Made by a program: the position numbers and the translations under genes. A stretch of 64,000 nucleotides of DNA from Adiantum capillus-veneris (Eukaryota; Streptophyta; Polypodiopsida; Polypodiales; Pteridaceae), in contig CM043950.1 in the NCBI GenBank assembly GCA_014529385.2, forward strand, positions 66,048,935-66,112,934, given 5' to 3'. A model generated the notes under the pieces. It was not told where the DNA came from. It made no database searches and saw nothing but the letters and a program-made list of their open reading frames with translations. The first letter of the stretch is position 1, and every line of letters starts with the position of its first letter. Below are positions 1 through 12,046 of the stretch, piece by piece.

Positions 1-11
1 ACCTAGGGCTC

Positions 12-32
12 TCGTCCTCGGTAGTGGCACCA
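12..32 (-). other. Primer-binding-site-like sequence of a minus-strand LTR element
   Basis: Read on the minus strand, an LTR-like end (...CGACAACA) is followed by one T and then TGGTGCCACTACCGAGGA. This has the layout and partial sequence of the tRNA-Asp primer site TGGCGCCGTTGCCGGGGA used by many plant Ty3/gypsy elements. The complete retrotransposon at 21998 has the same arrangement (CAACA, T, TGGCGCC...). The body of this element would lie beyond the left edge of the window. I count several mismatches to tRNA-Asp, so the call rests mostly on layout. Confidence 0.5.
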
Positions 33-33
33 A

Positions 34-720
34 TGTTGTCGGATAGACACATTACTCACAATCGCTAGCAAAGCGAGAATTAGGCTAAACAACAAGATGT
101 CAACCAAGGATGAAGCTTGACCCGTAGGCACATGGAAACAAATAGATGGTTTTCAATCACCTACGCGACCTTCGAAGACAATCACTACCAAAGGAAACCA
201 ACTAAAACACACTAAGAAAATGCAACCACTACCTTTCTATGAAGCGAATGCTCATCGAAACGTAAGCTAATGTTGTCGAATCATCACGAAACTCAAGGGA
301 TAACTTGTTCTCACCTAGAGGATACCATCCCATGGTCTCTAACCCAACTTACTACCCATAAACACTCGGTGCAGAAATTGCGTATAAAGACATGCTGAAA
401 TTTACAGGTCACCGATTCTCAACATGCTTAGGTCTAAGGCATAGCTCATCCCGTCATGGTTGCAATGACATATAGCAATCACTAAATGGATGCACGGTTG
501 GAGAGAAAACTCACCTTGAAGCTCGTGGAAGATCTCTTTGCGAAGACACCGACACCGTGCAAGTTTGGGGTTGAAGGGCAGCTCTTGCCATTGCTAACAC
601 AATGGTGACGTTGCCTTTGCAATGTAGCCACCACAGAGCGCGTAGGGAGAAGAAGAAGACCTCACTCTCTCTCAACACACAACACATAGTCACGTATACT
701 TAGTGGAGCTCAAAAGTTGA
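34..720 (-). mobile_element. Probable LTR of a minus-strand retroelement (far end not fixed)
   Basis: The terminus TGTTGTCGG at 34 sits one base from the primer-site-like sequence at 12-32, so the LTR should extend rightward. No partner LTR lies in the window. The far boundary is a guess: a pyrimidine-rich stretch ends near 690, and an AT-rich motif containing TTGGCTTTTATACC near 755 recurs near 1405. No coding sequence is recognisable. Confidence 0.3.
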
Positions 721-1484
721 TTCATTCAAAAGTTGTATTAGGTTTACAAAAATTGGCTTTTATACCTCAAACCTTGGAGGTTCTAACTCACGAAAATTTC
801 CCCCTACCATCTACTGTGAGGTTAGACATTTCACTTACTTACTAAATTACAATCTGGAAACTCAATCGAGCCCCATAATAATTAACGAGTTTGTCAAAAT
901 AAGTATTAGAAAAATTGGGATCTTCTAGTGTGTTAGCTATAGTCGTCAACAAAATGCAATGAAACTTACTACCTAGAATATGCAGAGTATCATCAACATC
1001 CCCATATGCTCAAAATTCCATTTTCGACACTCAAGAAAAATCGAGCGAAAGATAAACATGCCATTTTAATCAGACTAGTTTCAGCCTTTGAAGCACTCTA
1101 TAGCTTCCTTAAGATGTGCTCTATCTATTCCTACGATAAAAAATGAGTTTAGATGCGTATATTGTGCATAGAGAATGAAAATAACTTGTAGATGAGCATG
1201 ACTAAAAACACAACTTCATCACATAAAGTCTACATAGAAAGGAAGAGCTTTCACCTGTGACCATGTTGGTATGCTCAGAATCACAATGCAACACTGCATG
1301 AGGGAGACACAAACAATTGAACAAATATAGAACTCACAGTATTGTACTGCAGCGTACACTCACTTTCATTATCCAAAAAATTAGATCAAAAGTTACAAAA
1401 TTGGCTTTTATACCGTAGCCAAGGTTTAAGAAACGGATTCCTCTCTAATTGGGCTCAATGTGAAGGCTTAAGAACTCCATTTAA
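721..1484. other. Noncoding, AT-rich, with a short diverged direct repeat
   Basis: No gene recognised. Sequence around 735-880 (AAAATTGGCTTTTATACC followed by a run ending in CATAATAATTAA) recurs in diverged form around 1390-1540, so this stretch is probably remnant repeat. Confidence 0.35.
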
Positions 1485-2760
1485 TTACAACTTTGGAAGC
1501 CCCTGACCCCTTTGCACTCTTTGACAATCAATAATAATACAATAAATTTGGACCTTTACGGGATTTCTCATTAATAATGAGGTCTTGATACAATCAGTAG
1601 GGATGAAAAATAAGGGTGATGTACTTTTGATGCTTTTTTGTTGAGCCGCTAACATTCCCTCCTCCTTGACTGTGTCATCCATGACACAACTACTTAGGGT
1701 GCTATAAGTAGTGGTCAGGCTTTTTGGCTTCTATCATTTTGTTGTGTTGCTCCAATCCCTGTTGATACTTGAGCCAACGTTCTTTGTCCTTTGTAGACAT
1801 GAACTGCATGATTTTGTTCTTTTTCTCAATGGATGAATATCTAACAAAGCGATCTCACAGATTTGTGATGACTGGGCCAAGAACTTTGCTTTTGTAAGTG
1901 AAAAAGCCCGTATAGAATGCTTCTTGAAAATTTTGCATGTAGTAAGACGGTAAGATGGCATAGAAGCCATGGAGCACTTCCTCTGAAGGTTGCCCTGACA
2001 AATCATAGCATAGACCTTTATTGCCTTTGAGAAAGGACATCCGGACAGTATCCGTCTACTCTGCGCAATCAAAGGTCTGTAGGCAAGCTAGGAGCATCTT
2101 AGAGATCTTGACTAGCATAATGCAAGCCAAATTTGGTATTCCAAGGAATAGCTGTATTGTTGAGGAGAGATTGTCCACCATATAGTCTTCAGTGGGTGTG
2201 CATTTTGGTGGTGGTGGAAACCTTGGATAGTTGAGCCATCTTGGTCGCTTCTGCTGTATGATAGAGTGTTGCTGCCAGTTGCGAACTCTTGGAACCGGAC
2301 ACTGCATAGGATCTTGCTTTATATTTGGTGGTGCATCTGTACATACGATGAGATACTTGGGGTGTCGGCTCAACCAAATTTCTCACCACTTGGAACGTTC
2401 CATTGTAGGGTTGGCTTTGATATCCTTGAGAAATCTTTCTTTGGTTTGCGGCACTTCAAATTTGATGAGTGGGTAGGGAAGATCTTTTTGATGCCCTTCT
2501 TCATTTACATTGGCCAATGTGATGAGATTGACATTAACAGAGTGCATGATCCTCTCCTCCCACTATATGGCTTCTTTCCATATGTTTTGTGTTTCATCTT
2601 CTACTTGGTTCTTTAGCATGGCCTCTTCATCTGCAATTAAGCTTTTGATTGGAGCGGAGGGGCTGGCTTCCTCTTGGATAATCACAAGTTTCGGGAGATT
2701 TCCTTCTTGAGTGTTGGTTTCTTCAAAGTTCATAAATTGCAAAGCATCTGTATCTCCCAT
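1485..2760 (-). pseudogene. Decayed minus-strand coding stretch, unknown protein
   Basis: Successive minus-strand frames give compositionally protein-like sequence interrupted by stops and frame changes. Recognisable pieces include MGDTDALQFMNFEETNTQ near 2760, GIPNLACIMLVKISKMLLAC near 2130, QPSEEVLHGFYAILPSYY near 1960 and DKERWLKYQQGLEQHNKMIE near 1760. The lysine- and glutamate-rich helical character is compatible with a retroelement gag or a transposon accessory protein, but I recognise no domain and do not assign one. Confidence 0.35.
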
Positions 2761-3959
2761 TTCTATTTTTGGTTGATCCTCTGCTCAGGTTCTACTTAGG
2801 TTTCCAAACCCACTTTATCGTTTGTAATTGCGGTTTCCGTTGATGATGTCGATAGGATGGTTCCACAATAGGATTCTTGTTAGTGTGAAGTAGCTTTTTA
2901 GGCACCGACATTTGTTGAGGGTGGTGGATGAGCTGAATTTTAGGTAAAAACCCCTTTTAATGCACCCACAATTAGTCACGATGCTGCGATTGTTGTGGCA
3001 TGGGACATGATGTAATTATGTGGCAGTAGCAAACTCCAACTTGCACAAAATCCAATGATTTTGGAGCCAAAAGGCTGTACCATGATCAAATGAGGTCTTT
3101 TTGCTTCACGACCAACTTCTCCCAAGCCTCCCACAGCCCAGGGCGAGCTCCTAAGTGGCTTCTCTTTCCTGCCCACTCCTCGCTATGCTTTCTTTTTGTT
3201 TTCCTTCTATATTTTTCTCCCCATTCACATTACGCCCTTTAATTTTTCCCCAGCAGGTGACCACTTGTAAGGCTTATGGGAAGCCATTGCTTGGGATTTT
3301 TGGTGGCCATTGTAAGGACATTTTCCCTTTAAGGTTCAAGCATAGGTGAATGCATTAGAAAAGTCATTGCCTTCACATCCAATAAAAGCAGCTCAAAGTT
3401 TCCTGTCGCAGCTATGTTGGACTTATACCATAATCAATGTACTACAAGGGATGCCATTCACTATATTTAAGAACGAACATCCTAGATTGGAAGCTCCTCA
3501 ATAACTTTTTGTGATGCATGAAGTGCATCACGTTTGGCATACATGTTAAACAAAGCATTGCTAGTCACCACATTAGGCATAGATTCTGACTAAATCATTT
3601 CCGTGTACCACATCATTGCCATGCCCATAAATTACATATCCCTTCTATCACTTATTGCTCGCTAAAGTGCACCATATTTGGCATGAATATCAACCATGAC
3701 ATTGCCAAACACCACAGTATTCTTCAATGGCCACAAAGCTAGCCAATAATTAGCATACATATTGATCAAAGCTTTTCCATTTGCAATATCGACATGCAAA
3801 TCAATCAAAGCATCGACAATCATGATATCCTTCCCTAATAGCCTATAACCAAGTCGATAATAGATGGCATTAAATTTTCTCAGGTTGTTATAAAGTCAAA
3901 AACCCTGTGTTTTTTTTGAGTCTCCCCTTATGGATGCAGAGCATCATGACATCCACCCT
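2761..3959. other. No gene recognised
   Basis: A pyrimidine-rich patch lies around 3170-3250. Around 3500-3860 there are short diverged direct repeats built on CACCACATT and CATTGCCA-type words, suggesting degenerate tandem sequence. There is no convincing ORF. Confidence 0.3.
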
Positions 3960-4800
3960 CTGGCATGTGCCAACATTATTATCCATTAATTTGCATCATT
4001 AAAAGTTTCATCAGACACATCGTCTGATGCATACATATCATCATCATTTCTTGGGAGCTGATCTAAGATTTGATCCGCAAAATTGAACTCACCCTCCCAT
4101 TTCTTGAACAGTTTGATTTTTTCCCCTGCAATGGGAACTCTAAGCTCAGTGCCATTGAACTGACATAATTTATATGTTGCATTGTCATAAGCTTGAAGTA
4201 CATCATATGGTCCAAACAAACATTTGAACATCTTTTGCATAGCAGAGTATTCGTTTTATAAACTATTATCATAAACAAGTACCTAATCACCCTCTTTCAT
4301 AGCACAAGGCTATAGCCTATGCTTCTCATCAAATGCTACTTTATTCTTCAATCCTCCTTGAGCTTTTCTTTGGCTTAATCAATATCTTCTTGATGCCTCT
4401 CAAGTTGGAAAATACATAAAGCAAGTAAATGTTCTATAGACATATCTACTTTCCACGGCGTTATAGTCCAAGACATAATCGCCTCCTCTGTAAGCATAAT
4501 GGGTTTTTGTCCATGAATCATTTCATGTGGCATAAAAGCCATCAACAAAAATATGCATATTGCGATCATCCCATAAAGAAAAAAGGTAGAAGCTTAGGCC
4601 AATCACCTGGTATGCCTTTGTTAAAGCCTTAAAAATAGGCAGATGCCCTCCTTCACTTTTCCCATTACCTTTTGGATTGTACATTGTAGTAAGATCCAAT
4701 TTGATGCCCAAACGAGCAAACAACTCACAAGATTCATTTACATTCAACTCTCCTCTATCAATAATGATTTTACCAACACAACCATACCTAGAAATATAAC
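3960..4800 (-). pseudogene. Ty3/gypsy integrase fragment (core, C-terminus and tail)
   Basis: Minus-strand frames starting near 4800 read IIIDRGELNVNESCELFARL, then GIKLDLTTMYNPKGNGKSEG, then a linker to HGQKPIMLTEEAIMSWTITP, a heptad-like ALCIFQLERHQEDI, and finally LFGPYDVLQAYDNATYKL with NGTELRVPIAGEKIKLF. These correspond in order to the integrase core (second catalytic Asp in IDRGE; catalytic Glu in NGKSE of the N-P-x-G-N-G-x-x-E motif) and to the C-terminal domain where gypsy elements read GPY.V....NGTY.L...G. Several frame changes and stops make it non-functional. No linked reverse transcriptase was seen upstream, so this is a relic. Confidence 0.8.
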
Positions 4801-4860
4801 CTTCTAATTCTCCTAAATGATTTTCTTATGTTAAACTGATCATTTAATATGGAAAGTACC

Positions 4861-5366
4861 AGGGGAGAAAAGCTAGAATATTGGTTAAGCTGGCAGACTG
4901 GCCAGAGTAGGGATCCAAAGGGGGATCCAAAGGGGGGGCCATCTGGAAAAGAGCAATGTGCAACAATGGGCTTAGAAGACCCTAAGGTTTAGCCCATTAA
5001 GACTTCCAAAATGCTAAGGTTCCAAAATTCAAAGGTTGTTAATTTATTTTGCAATTACCAAAACAAATAGTAGACACAAAAATGCCATCTATATTCTTAG
5101 CTCCCTACCATCATAGCCTCTCCATTGTAAAATTGGACACACAATGTCTGCATTGCTACTTCACACATTAGTAAAACCCCAACTCTTATTTTTGTGCACA
5201 TGTGCTAGCATTCTATATAGTAAGTGTTGGGCGATTGCAATTAACTAAGAGACTGAGAGGTGCATGCGAGCTGCTTTCGCACTAAGAGAATGAGACATTA
5301 AGGAGTTTGAGAGGTATAGATTTGAGTGTTTTAGTGATAGCTTAAAAGTAGAAACAATAACTTGGA

Positions 5367-5370
<4 letters not shown>
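4861..5370. other. Noncoding with a short tandem duplication
   Basis: The word GGGATCCAAAGGGG is repeated in tandem around 4910-4938. Otherwise AT-rich and without recognisable genes. Confidence 0.4.

Positions 5371-5459
<89 letters not shown>
5371..5459. repeat. Compound microsatellite (CT)n(CA)n
   Basis: About 15 CT units run to 5400 and switch directly into about 29 CA units. The long minus-strand ORF across it encodes only C-V and R-E dipeptides and is not a gene. Confidence 0.97.
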
Positions 5460-5462
<3 letters not shown>

Positions 5463-6310
5463 GGGCATTTGAACACACTAGATTTAAAAAAAAAAACACA
5501 TTGACACACATATGCAATAGGAAATGAAAACTCTAGGTCCACTTGAACTTGTGCAATCATAAACACACCCACCATTTTTTAGGTTGCCAACTTGGTAGAA
5601 GACTCGGTTATGATGACCACAATCATGCAAGGGAAGCAACAAGTTATAAAGCACCCTATGAAAAAGTGTTCTAAAAAACCAAAGACAGCCACCTTCTCTA
5701 CTTTATGTGCATTCGTAGAGAATAATCACAAATAAAATTATCCCTAGTTTCTCTCTTTCCATATTCTCATCTTTCCCCCACCATGCATACAAAAAACCGC
5801 GATGCATTCACTAGGAAATATGTAAGATAGCACATGCAAACAAAATAAGGGATTTATAATTAGATACATTTATAACAAAATATACTTACATAAAGGGTTT
5901 TTTAATTGAGAGAGTGAAAATTTTCATACGTAAGGACTAGTTTTTTTACAAAAATGCATACATAAGGGGTACATATAATACTTGAATATATACAAGTAAG
6001 GGAATATTTAAATACCTTTTGTTCGCGCGTGCTATATGCACTTTTCACATAGTGGACTCCCCAAGACAAAAGCTCCGCATCTATAAGCAATGACAAGTAT
6101 ATACTATTTATGATTTTTTCGACACATAGTTTTCCAATGTGAGCATAATTTATAAAAAAATACCCAGCTTTTAAACATCATGGTTAACAACTCACTATCT
6201 CCCTCCTTTAAGTTTTGTGGTGATGCAAGACTAACATTAACAATATCTAGATACTAAGCCTCATTAAGAGGCACTAAAGCTTCCAATGAAGGTTTTTCTA
6301 TTCTTGGAAT
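5460..6310. other. No gene recognised
   Basis: AT-rich sequence without a supported ORF or repeat structure. Confidence 0.4.
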
Positions 6311-6390
6311 TGTGCATGCCTCATAAGACAATGTTGTACTACCCATGATATGTGCATGCCTTATAAGCCAATGTTGTGCTACCCATGATA
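6311..6390. repeat. 40-bp tandem duplication
   Basis: Two adjacent 40-bp units, each beginning TGTGCATGCC and ending ACCCATGATA, differ at only a few bases. Confidence 0.85.
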
Positions 6391-6516
6391 TGCCAATGCT
6401 CCACCACAAACACTTTTGCACTCGTCCCATCTACGCTCCATCTACGCTTTCATAGCAACAAGTACTAATGCAATGAGCACACACCCTCAACCATTTTTCC
6501 CCCTTGTGTTGCATAT

Positions 6517-6790
6517 TGATGGGACTGGAATCGTGCTAGCTAGGGTGGATGAAAGACAAACATCATGCACACAAGTGAGTGTGTGTAGGCTAAATTATCA
6601 CTCAAGAGAATTAGGTTCCAAGATTGATTAACTTGGACTCATAACATGATCTTGAGTAGTTGCTAAGCCATCACAAGCTCACCATAAACAAGAGAGATGT
6701 AATGCAAAATGGAAATGGGTTTGTTTATTCATAAGATGAGCTTTAAGTAGCTCTATAGCCTTGCACCACTACGGGTGGGATAAATCCACT
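6517..6790 (-). mobile_element. 3' LTR of a small minus-strand LTR-type element
   Basis: About 245 bp beginning TGGGACTGGAATCGTGCTAG is repeated in direct orientation at 8501 (TGGGAATGAGATTGTGCTAG) with scattered differences, and both run to CTCTATAGCC. In this copy the repeat is followed by GGGATAAATCCA and then a pyrimidine run (CTCTTCTCTCCTT, 6791-6803). On the minus strand that run is a plausible polypurine tract just before an LTR start. I found no clean target-site duplication, so the exact ends are uncertain. Confidence 0.55.
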
Positions 6791-8483
6791 CTTCTCTCCT
6801 TGACTCATATTCTAAGACAAAGCTCATACCTTACAATCCTCTCCTTGAGATTTGGGGACTAGGACAATACATTGAAGATTATTTATCCACTAAGGATGAC
6901 ACAGTACCCACAGAGGATGTCAATACATATCCACTAAGGATGACATATCCAAGGATGACATATCCACAAAGGATGAAAAACTTCCTCCCCTTGAAGAGAG
7001 GCTACAACTTGATGAAGAAAGACAACACTCCAATCCAGAAGCACAAACAACATAACACTCCAATCCAGGAGCCACACTCCAATCCAAGAGAAAAATCCTA
7101 AAAAATGTCTGCTTTTCTCTAATCAAGAGCACCTTCATCTTCTTCAATGCTTTGTATTCAACTGCTTCATGGTCTTTGTCTTTGTATCCTCCCCATGCTC
7201 ATATCCTTGATGATAGATATAAAATCATACATTATTGCGGGAAATTGTGGTTGGCTGTAAGATTTCCAATTTTAACACTTGTAGTTTCTCTTCAATGTGA
7301 AGTACCTCTTCAACTTTTGGGTGAAGCCCCTGTTCACAAAATGTTTTGAACTTGTTTGAACTTCCCTGCCTTGAGCCTTTGATGAACCCCTTCATACCAA
7401 TGATTTGAAGCTTTTCAAAGAATTAAGGTCACAAGAATAGGGGCTTATGTTGAAGTGAGGCTTGCTTAGCTCATACGGGAACTGGCTCTTGGTAAAATTC
7501 CTTTGTTGAGATTTATCCTTCCACTTGGAACTCTTTAAGAGATTTGAATGTGCTTTGCCTTGGAGGCTTTAAGCCTTGGTGGCCAGCTCGTAGGATAGCA
7601 CCCTAAAGGGTTGGAGCCTTGGGAATGTGGGGAGCTCATGCTAGGCCATGGGAAAGGCCCCTAGGCAAGATTCCGTGCAATGGGTAGACCTTCGAGTAGA
7701 TGTGGGCACTTTGTGTAGGATGCCGGGTAGCGGGTGCACACGATACGACCGCGGGGCATGTGAACAGGGGCTAACGGACTCGAAAGAGGCATAGGGTCCT
7801 TTTCAAAAGGTGTGGCATGCGGTTGTGGCTCAACATTGCATGGGAGTTGGCCCTTGCAGACCCCACGGCCTCAAAAATCCCTTTTGCAATGAGTTTGAAT
7901 GTCTACCCACATTGCTCCCTACCTGTTTTCGGCTTTGAAAATACGTACTAGCACACACACACTATTTCAAGTGTGATGGGCTAAGCTAAGTGGGCAACCA
8001 CCATGTTGTGAGGAGAGTATGACTTATTCTCAACTTTGTAGGCACTTCCCCTCCCACACACACACACAAATGTCCACACACCTTAAAATAACATAAAAAT
8101 GGTTATGGCCTTGAGGGATTTCCTGATGTCGGAATGGAGCAATCAAGGGCTCTATGGAGAGCTTACGAGGAGAGATTTGGGATGTACAAAATCAAGAAGA
8201 TTAATTGGATATGTACACAACTAGAAAATTGACACCAAAAAAGACTAGAAATACAATAATAGGTGCTAGTCCTCTCCCTAATCAAGCCTAGCTAGCCATG
8301 GAGGGTAGTGGCCTCTTGGGTGTGCCAAGAACATGCCTTCACATAGCTAGATAAGGATTTAATTAGTGAGAGATGCAAATAGTTATAGTAAATGCCAACG
8401 GATTAATAAATACTTACTTTAATAAAGATGCTTATCACTAACACACTAATGCATAACGACAAATCTAGCTAGCATAACCTAAA
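6791..8483 (-). mobile_element. Internal region of the small LTR-type element, noncoding
   Basis: About 1.7 kb between the direct repeats contains no gag, protease or RT-like ORF. A locally repetitive stretch around 6885-7100 contains repeated AAGGATGACATATCCA and CACTCCAATCCA words. Length and lack of coding suggest a TRIM/LARD-like non-autonomous element. Confidence 0.45.
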
Positions 8484-8495
8484 GCTTTGATACCA
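8484..8495 (-). other. tRNA-iMet-type primer binding site
   Basis: On the minus strand this reads TGGTATCAAAGC, one base from the canonical plant primer site TGGTATCAGAGC (initiator Met tRNA). It begins five bases inside the LTR boundary at 8501, as expected for an element running right to left. Confidence 0.65.
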
Positions 8496-8500
8496 CTTAA

Positions 8501-8755
8501 TGGGAATGAGATTGTGCTAGCTAGGGTGGATGAAAAACAAACATCGTGCACACAAGTGAGTGCGTGTAGGCTAGATTATCACTCAAGCGAATTAGGTTCC
8601 AAGATCAATTAACTTGGACTCATAAACACGATCTTGAGTAGTTGCTAAGCCATCACAAGTTCACCATAAAGAAGAGAGATGTAATGCAAAATGGAAATGG
8701 GTTTGTTTGTTTATGAAATGAGATTTAAGTAGCTCTATAGCCCTCACATCCATGC
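8501..8755 (-). mobile_element. 5' LTR of the small minus-strand LTR-type element
   Basis: Direct repeat of 6520-6790. Similarity is strong from TGGGA to CTCTATAGCC at about 8743. This copy then lacks about 17 bases present in the other before a shared TCCA. A compound (CT)n(CA)n microsatellite follows at 8812. Confidence 0.55.
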
Positions 8756-8808
8756 ATATACACACCCACACTCTCGCTGCTACCCGAGTATAAAGTGGCC
8801 CATCTAAG

Positions 8809-9390
<582 letters not shown>

Positions 9391-9522
9391 CCATATCTGT
9401 CCACCACTAAACATGATCAACGTATGTTAGTACTTACTTGTTTGGCACCAATCACCATCATAGTAAGACATAGTATTACCACATCTACATCCACTATTTG
9501 AATTATGATCACTTATCCTGTT
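9391..9522. repeat. Flanking direct repeat X, left copy
   Basis: This 132-bp sequence (CCATATCTGTCCACCACTAA to CACTTATCCTGTT) recurs in direct orientation at 20262-20397 with few differences. The two copies bracket the whole disrupted coding repeat with its transposon. Confidence 0.85.
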
Positions 9523-9744
9523 CACAGGACACCAAACAACGTGGACTTGCAAAGGGGGAAGTGCGATCAACAGTTTCCTTGCATTTGGATGGGAGACTAA
9601 GGTGGTCAACCACCACGGAGATACAATCAAGAGCTCTGTAGTTGCTGAGAATGTGGCGTGCAAATACCATATTGCGAAGCAAAGCTTGTCAATTGTCTTT
9701 TCCTACAGAAGATGGAAGCCGACTAAGGGAGAATGGGAGGCACT
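9523..9744 (+). pseudogene. Left half of repeated coding unit R, interrupted by a transposon
   Basis: An open plus-strand frame reads VVNHHGDTIKSSVVAENV, then YHIAKQSLSIVFSYRRWKPT and KGEWEAL, where it is broken by the transposon end at 9745. The right half resumes at 20118 (EALYSDVAPRESIDLQICL). The same unit occurs uninterrupted at 44883-45330, and its left half again at 14503-14693. I do not recognise the protein family. Conservation of the reading frame between copies argues that the unit was once a genuine gene. Confidence 0.6.
9737..9744. other. Target-site duplication GAGGCACT, left
   Basis: Eight bases directly outside the left terminal inverted repeat, matching 20118-20125 exactly. 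The empty relative at 44.9 kb carries one copy of the equivalent site (GAGGCATT). Confidence 0.85.
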
Positions 9745-9758
9745 CCCAGGGGATTCAC
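9745..9758. repeat. Left terminal inverted repeat
   Basis: CCCAGGGGATTCAC, an exact inverted match to 20104-20117. In the duplicated copy B the corresponding end (from 14694, CCTGGGGATTCAC) has decayed. Confidence 0.85.
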
Positions 9759-9945
9759 GGTTAGTAATGGGGGATGTCAACTGCGTGCATCAAAATTAGA
9801 GAAACCCCCCTATGTACGGTATCTTACATGCTAACCTACCCCCTTCATACGGACAAGATACGGACGTTCTCGCAATGATCCATCCCCCCTCATACGAATT
9901 TCGTACAGAATGTAATGACCCGTTATTTTATGTATGCTAGTAACA
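9759..9945. other. Subterminal repeat zone, left
   Basis: Contains TGTACGGTATC, CATACGGACAAG, GATACGGACG and CATACGAATTTCGTAC within about 110 bp. The right subterminal zone (19960-20103) contains CATACGGTACGAG, GTATACGC and CCATACGGAAAT. Clustered subterminal words of this kind are typical transposase-binding arrays, which is inference here. Copy B repeats the zone at 14707-14880. Confidence 0.6.
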
Positions 9946-11143
9946 TAACAATTTTAGAAGCACATGTATTTACAAAAATACATGTTGAAGTGCAAATGAA
10001 CAGAAGTGTAGATTGTAGTATGTTTTCATTTGCAATAGACGTTAAGAGAAAAAAACCATGAAAAGCAACAAATAGCCTCTCAATAGCCAATAACCAAATT
10101 AGCAAGAGCACTAGTAGCTCCAATGGCCAATAGCACAATCAACTCAAGGAGAGTTGGTGGCCGAAATCTGAGCTCTTGCTAGGGGCCAAAGCAAGCTTAG
10201 AATAAGGCAGATTCAAGCTTCACAAGCATCACAGGCAAGGTCAACTAATAAATATGGGCAAGCTAAGGTAGATCATGCAAGCTACATTTACCATGCACGA
10301 GTACAAGGCTTCACAGCGAGATAATGGTGCAAGATACAAAACATATAGTAAACAATGACAGCTCCTGCAGAGCAAACTTTAGTAGATGGAGGTCGACATG
10401 CAAACGGTCCCTGTTTTTGTTTGCTTGGTCTTGGTCGCTACCACCGGTTGCGTCACAGCAAAGTGCAAGACATTCACGAGAGACTCGAGAGCAGCATGTG
10501 GAGCGGGCAACAAGCATTGCGGGAGACTCGTCCTTTTTTAACCGTATGTTGAGAACAAAAACCAATCAAGCAAGCAGGTTGCAAGCTTTAAAACATGGCA
10601 AGTGTAGACGAGGTTGACCTCCACGATGCTGCCTTCCCCATGTCCACCCACCATCTTGACCTGTAGCCAAGATCCAGTATGCACATTAGCAAAACCTCTT
10701 GAGTACACCATGTCCCACCCCGCCAAACATGCTTCGACAAACCTAAGGAGGATGTGGGCATGCATCAGATGGGTCGAATCCAAGGAGGATGTGGATGTGC
10801 ATAGGTGGGCCGAATGCTCTAAGGGTCTTGAGGTCGAGGGCAGTGCAAAAGTTCTGGAAAACAAAAGAATTGCAACAAAATGAACAGTTAAAACGCAGGG
10901 ATAAAAAGAATGAGGAGCATACTGAGATCTGGAGCTATGGAAGTTCCTATAGCTTGCATTGAGCACATCAATGCAGCACACCGTTGATGAACTAAGGCAA
11001 GCAAGCACTACCGGCTTCTCCACGAAATGGCAATGTAGAAAAAACAAAGGGCAAAAGCATGCCGTAGTGCCTCACATCAACCCCTTCAAAGCCCATTAGT
11101 CATCCACTCTGAAACGTGAACAACTTGGAACAAAAGACCAGAA

Positions 11144-11146
<3 letters not shown>
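9946..11146. other. Transposon cargo of unknown origin (copy A)
   Basis: Conserved with copy B (14900-16040). A minus-strand frame reads AGWDMVYSRGFANVHTGSWL and HGEGSIVEVNLVYTCHVLK between 10740 and 10570, and it is kept in both copies despite substitutions. It may be another captured host exon, but I cannot name it. Confidence 0.4.

Positions 11147-11186
<40 letters not shown>
11147..11186. repeat. (TC)n microsatellite at the edge of the lipase fragment
   Basis: About 20 TC units. The equivalent point in copy B has about 56 units (16097-16209). Confidence 0.95.
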
Positions 11187-11189
<3 letters not shown>

Positions 11190-11705
11190 AAAGAGGATAG
11201 TTCTTCTGAGATCTAGGTCCAAAGGGTCAAGCAAGCCCTCCCAATGGTTACTCCCTTGCATCTCCACTTCTGTGATATGCGGCCCATGCTCGCTTGGTTC
11301 CCTTCTCTCTCCTTCGGAACCTTTACTGTGGTCTGCAGTGAGCCCTACGACAGCTCTTCCTCCACATCATCGTCCTCTTAGTCCTCCTCTGACAGTCCTA
11401 GCTTGTACTTTGTAAATTCCTTAGCTTTAAAGAACATTTTGCAGTTCCAATTGCAGCTCCTTGCAAAGATCATGGTTTCCTTGGGTGAGTAAGGCATTGG
11501 TGTAGGGAATGTTGAGCTCAGCTCCGGCGCAAAAGTAGTGTATGTTGCTCTGTGGTTAGGCCTATGCCTAAAACAGGAGGGAAATGGGGAGGTCAAGCTT
11601 AATGTGCAAGCTCCATATGATGCCGGTGATGGTGAAGGTGCTAAGAAGGAGATGATAGACCTTAACAGTTGGCAATGGGGTTCTGCCATAAAGCTCTGCT
11701 CACTG
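11187..11705 (-). pseudogene. Captured 5' part of a DAD1/PLA1-type lipase gene (copy A)
   Basis: The minus strand encodes an N-terminal Ser/Pro-rich segment beginning MAEPHCQLLRSIISF, then, after a frame change, [20 protein letters not shown] and [12 protein letters not shown]. The W-E-G-L-L-D-P-L-D-x-D-L-R-R-x-I-x-x-Y-G signature precedes the catalytic fold in plant class-3 phospholipase A1/DAD1 acylhydrolases. The lipase core with its GxSxG serine is absent, so only a leader fragment was captured. The N-terminal segment looks like a plastid transit peptide by composition. Confidence 0.75.
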
Positions 11706-11732
11706 AAAAAGCAGAGATGGAAGACAAGGAAA

Positions 11733-11735
<3 letters not shown>

Positions 11736-11770
<35 letters not shown>
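11736..11770. repeat. (GA)n microsatellite
   Basis: Separates the lipase fragment from the next cargo segment. The copy B equivalent is a G-run plus (GA)n at 16884-16945. Confidence 0.95.
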
Positions 11771-11774
<4 letters not shown>

Positions 11775-12012
11775 GCATTGCAAGCCTGTTTCCCTGCACC
11801 CTGTTAGAGATTGGTGATGACCATGATAAAAGCAATGAGAAGAACGTTTAGAAAAGCTATGGATGTGCCCACCATTGCTGCCATTTTAACCATGCTAATG
11901 ATGCTGATGCTGGAGATGAGGCTGCCTTCATTAATTAGGAGCAGCGGGGGAAGAATGAAGAGTAAAAGAAGAACAAAAACTCTCTTTAGCTATGTCCTTG
12001 CAACCCTCCCTC
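11771..12012 (+). other. Short cargo segment, Met/Leu-rich frame
   Basis: Frame MVMTMIKAMRRTFRKAMDVP and onward, conserved in copy B (16960-17150) apart from a deletion. Unrecognised. Confidence 0.3.
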
Positions 12013-12013
12013 A

Positions 12014-12045
<32 letters not shown>
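12013..12045. repeat. (CT)n(CA)n microsatellite ending the RPL11 fragment
   Basis: Lies exactly where the RPL11 frame stops (after ERAGYRV). In copy B the same boundary has grown into a C-run plus (CT)n plus (CA)n tract of about 190 bp. Confidence 0.9.

Positions 12046-12046
<1 letters not shown>

Noticed and set aside
5245-5517. Cys-Val repeat protein
   Set aside because: Product of (CA)n/(CT)n translation; same at 8725-8907 and 17352-17603.
6517-6790. Clean target-site duplication for the small LTR element (TGCAT words near both ends)
   Set aside because: TGCATAT occurs near both outer edges but not flush with either LTR end, so it was not used as evidence.
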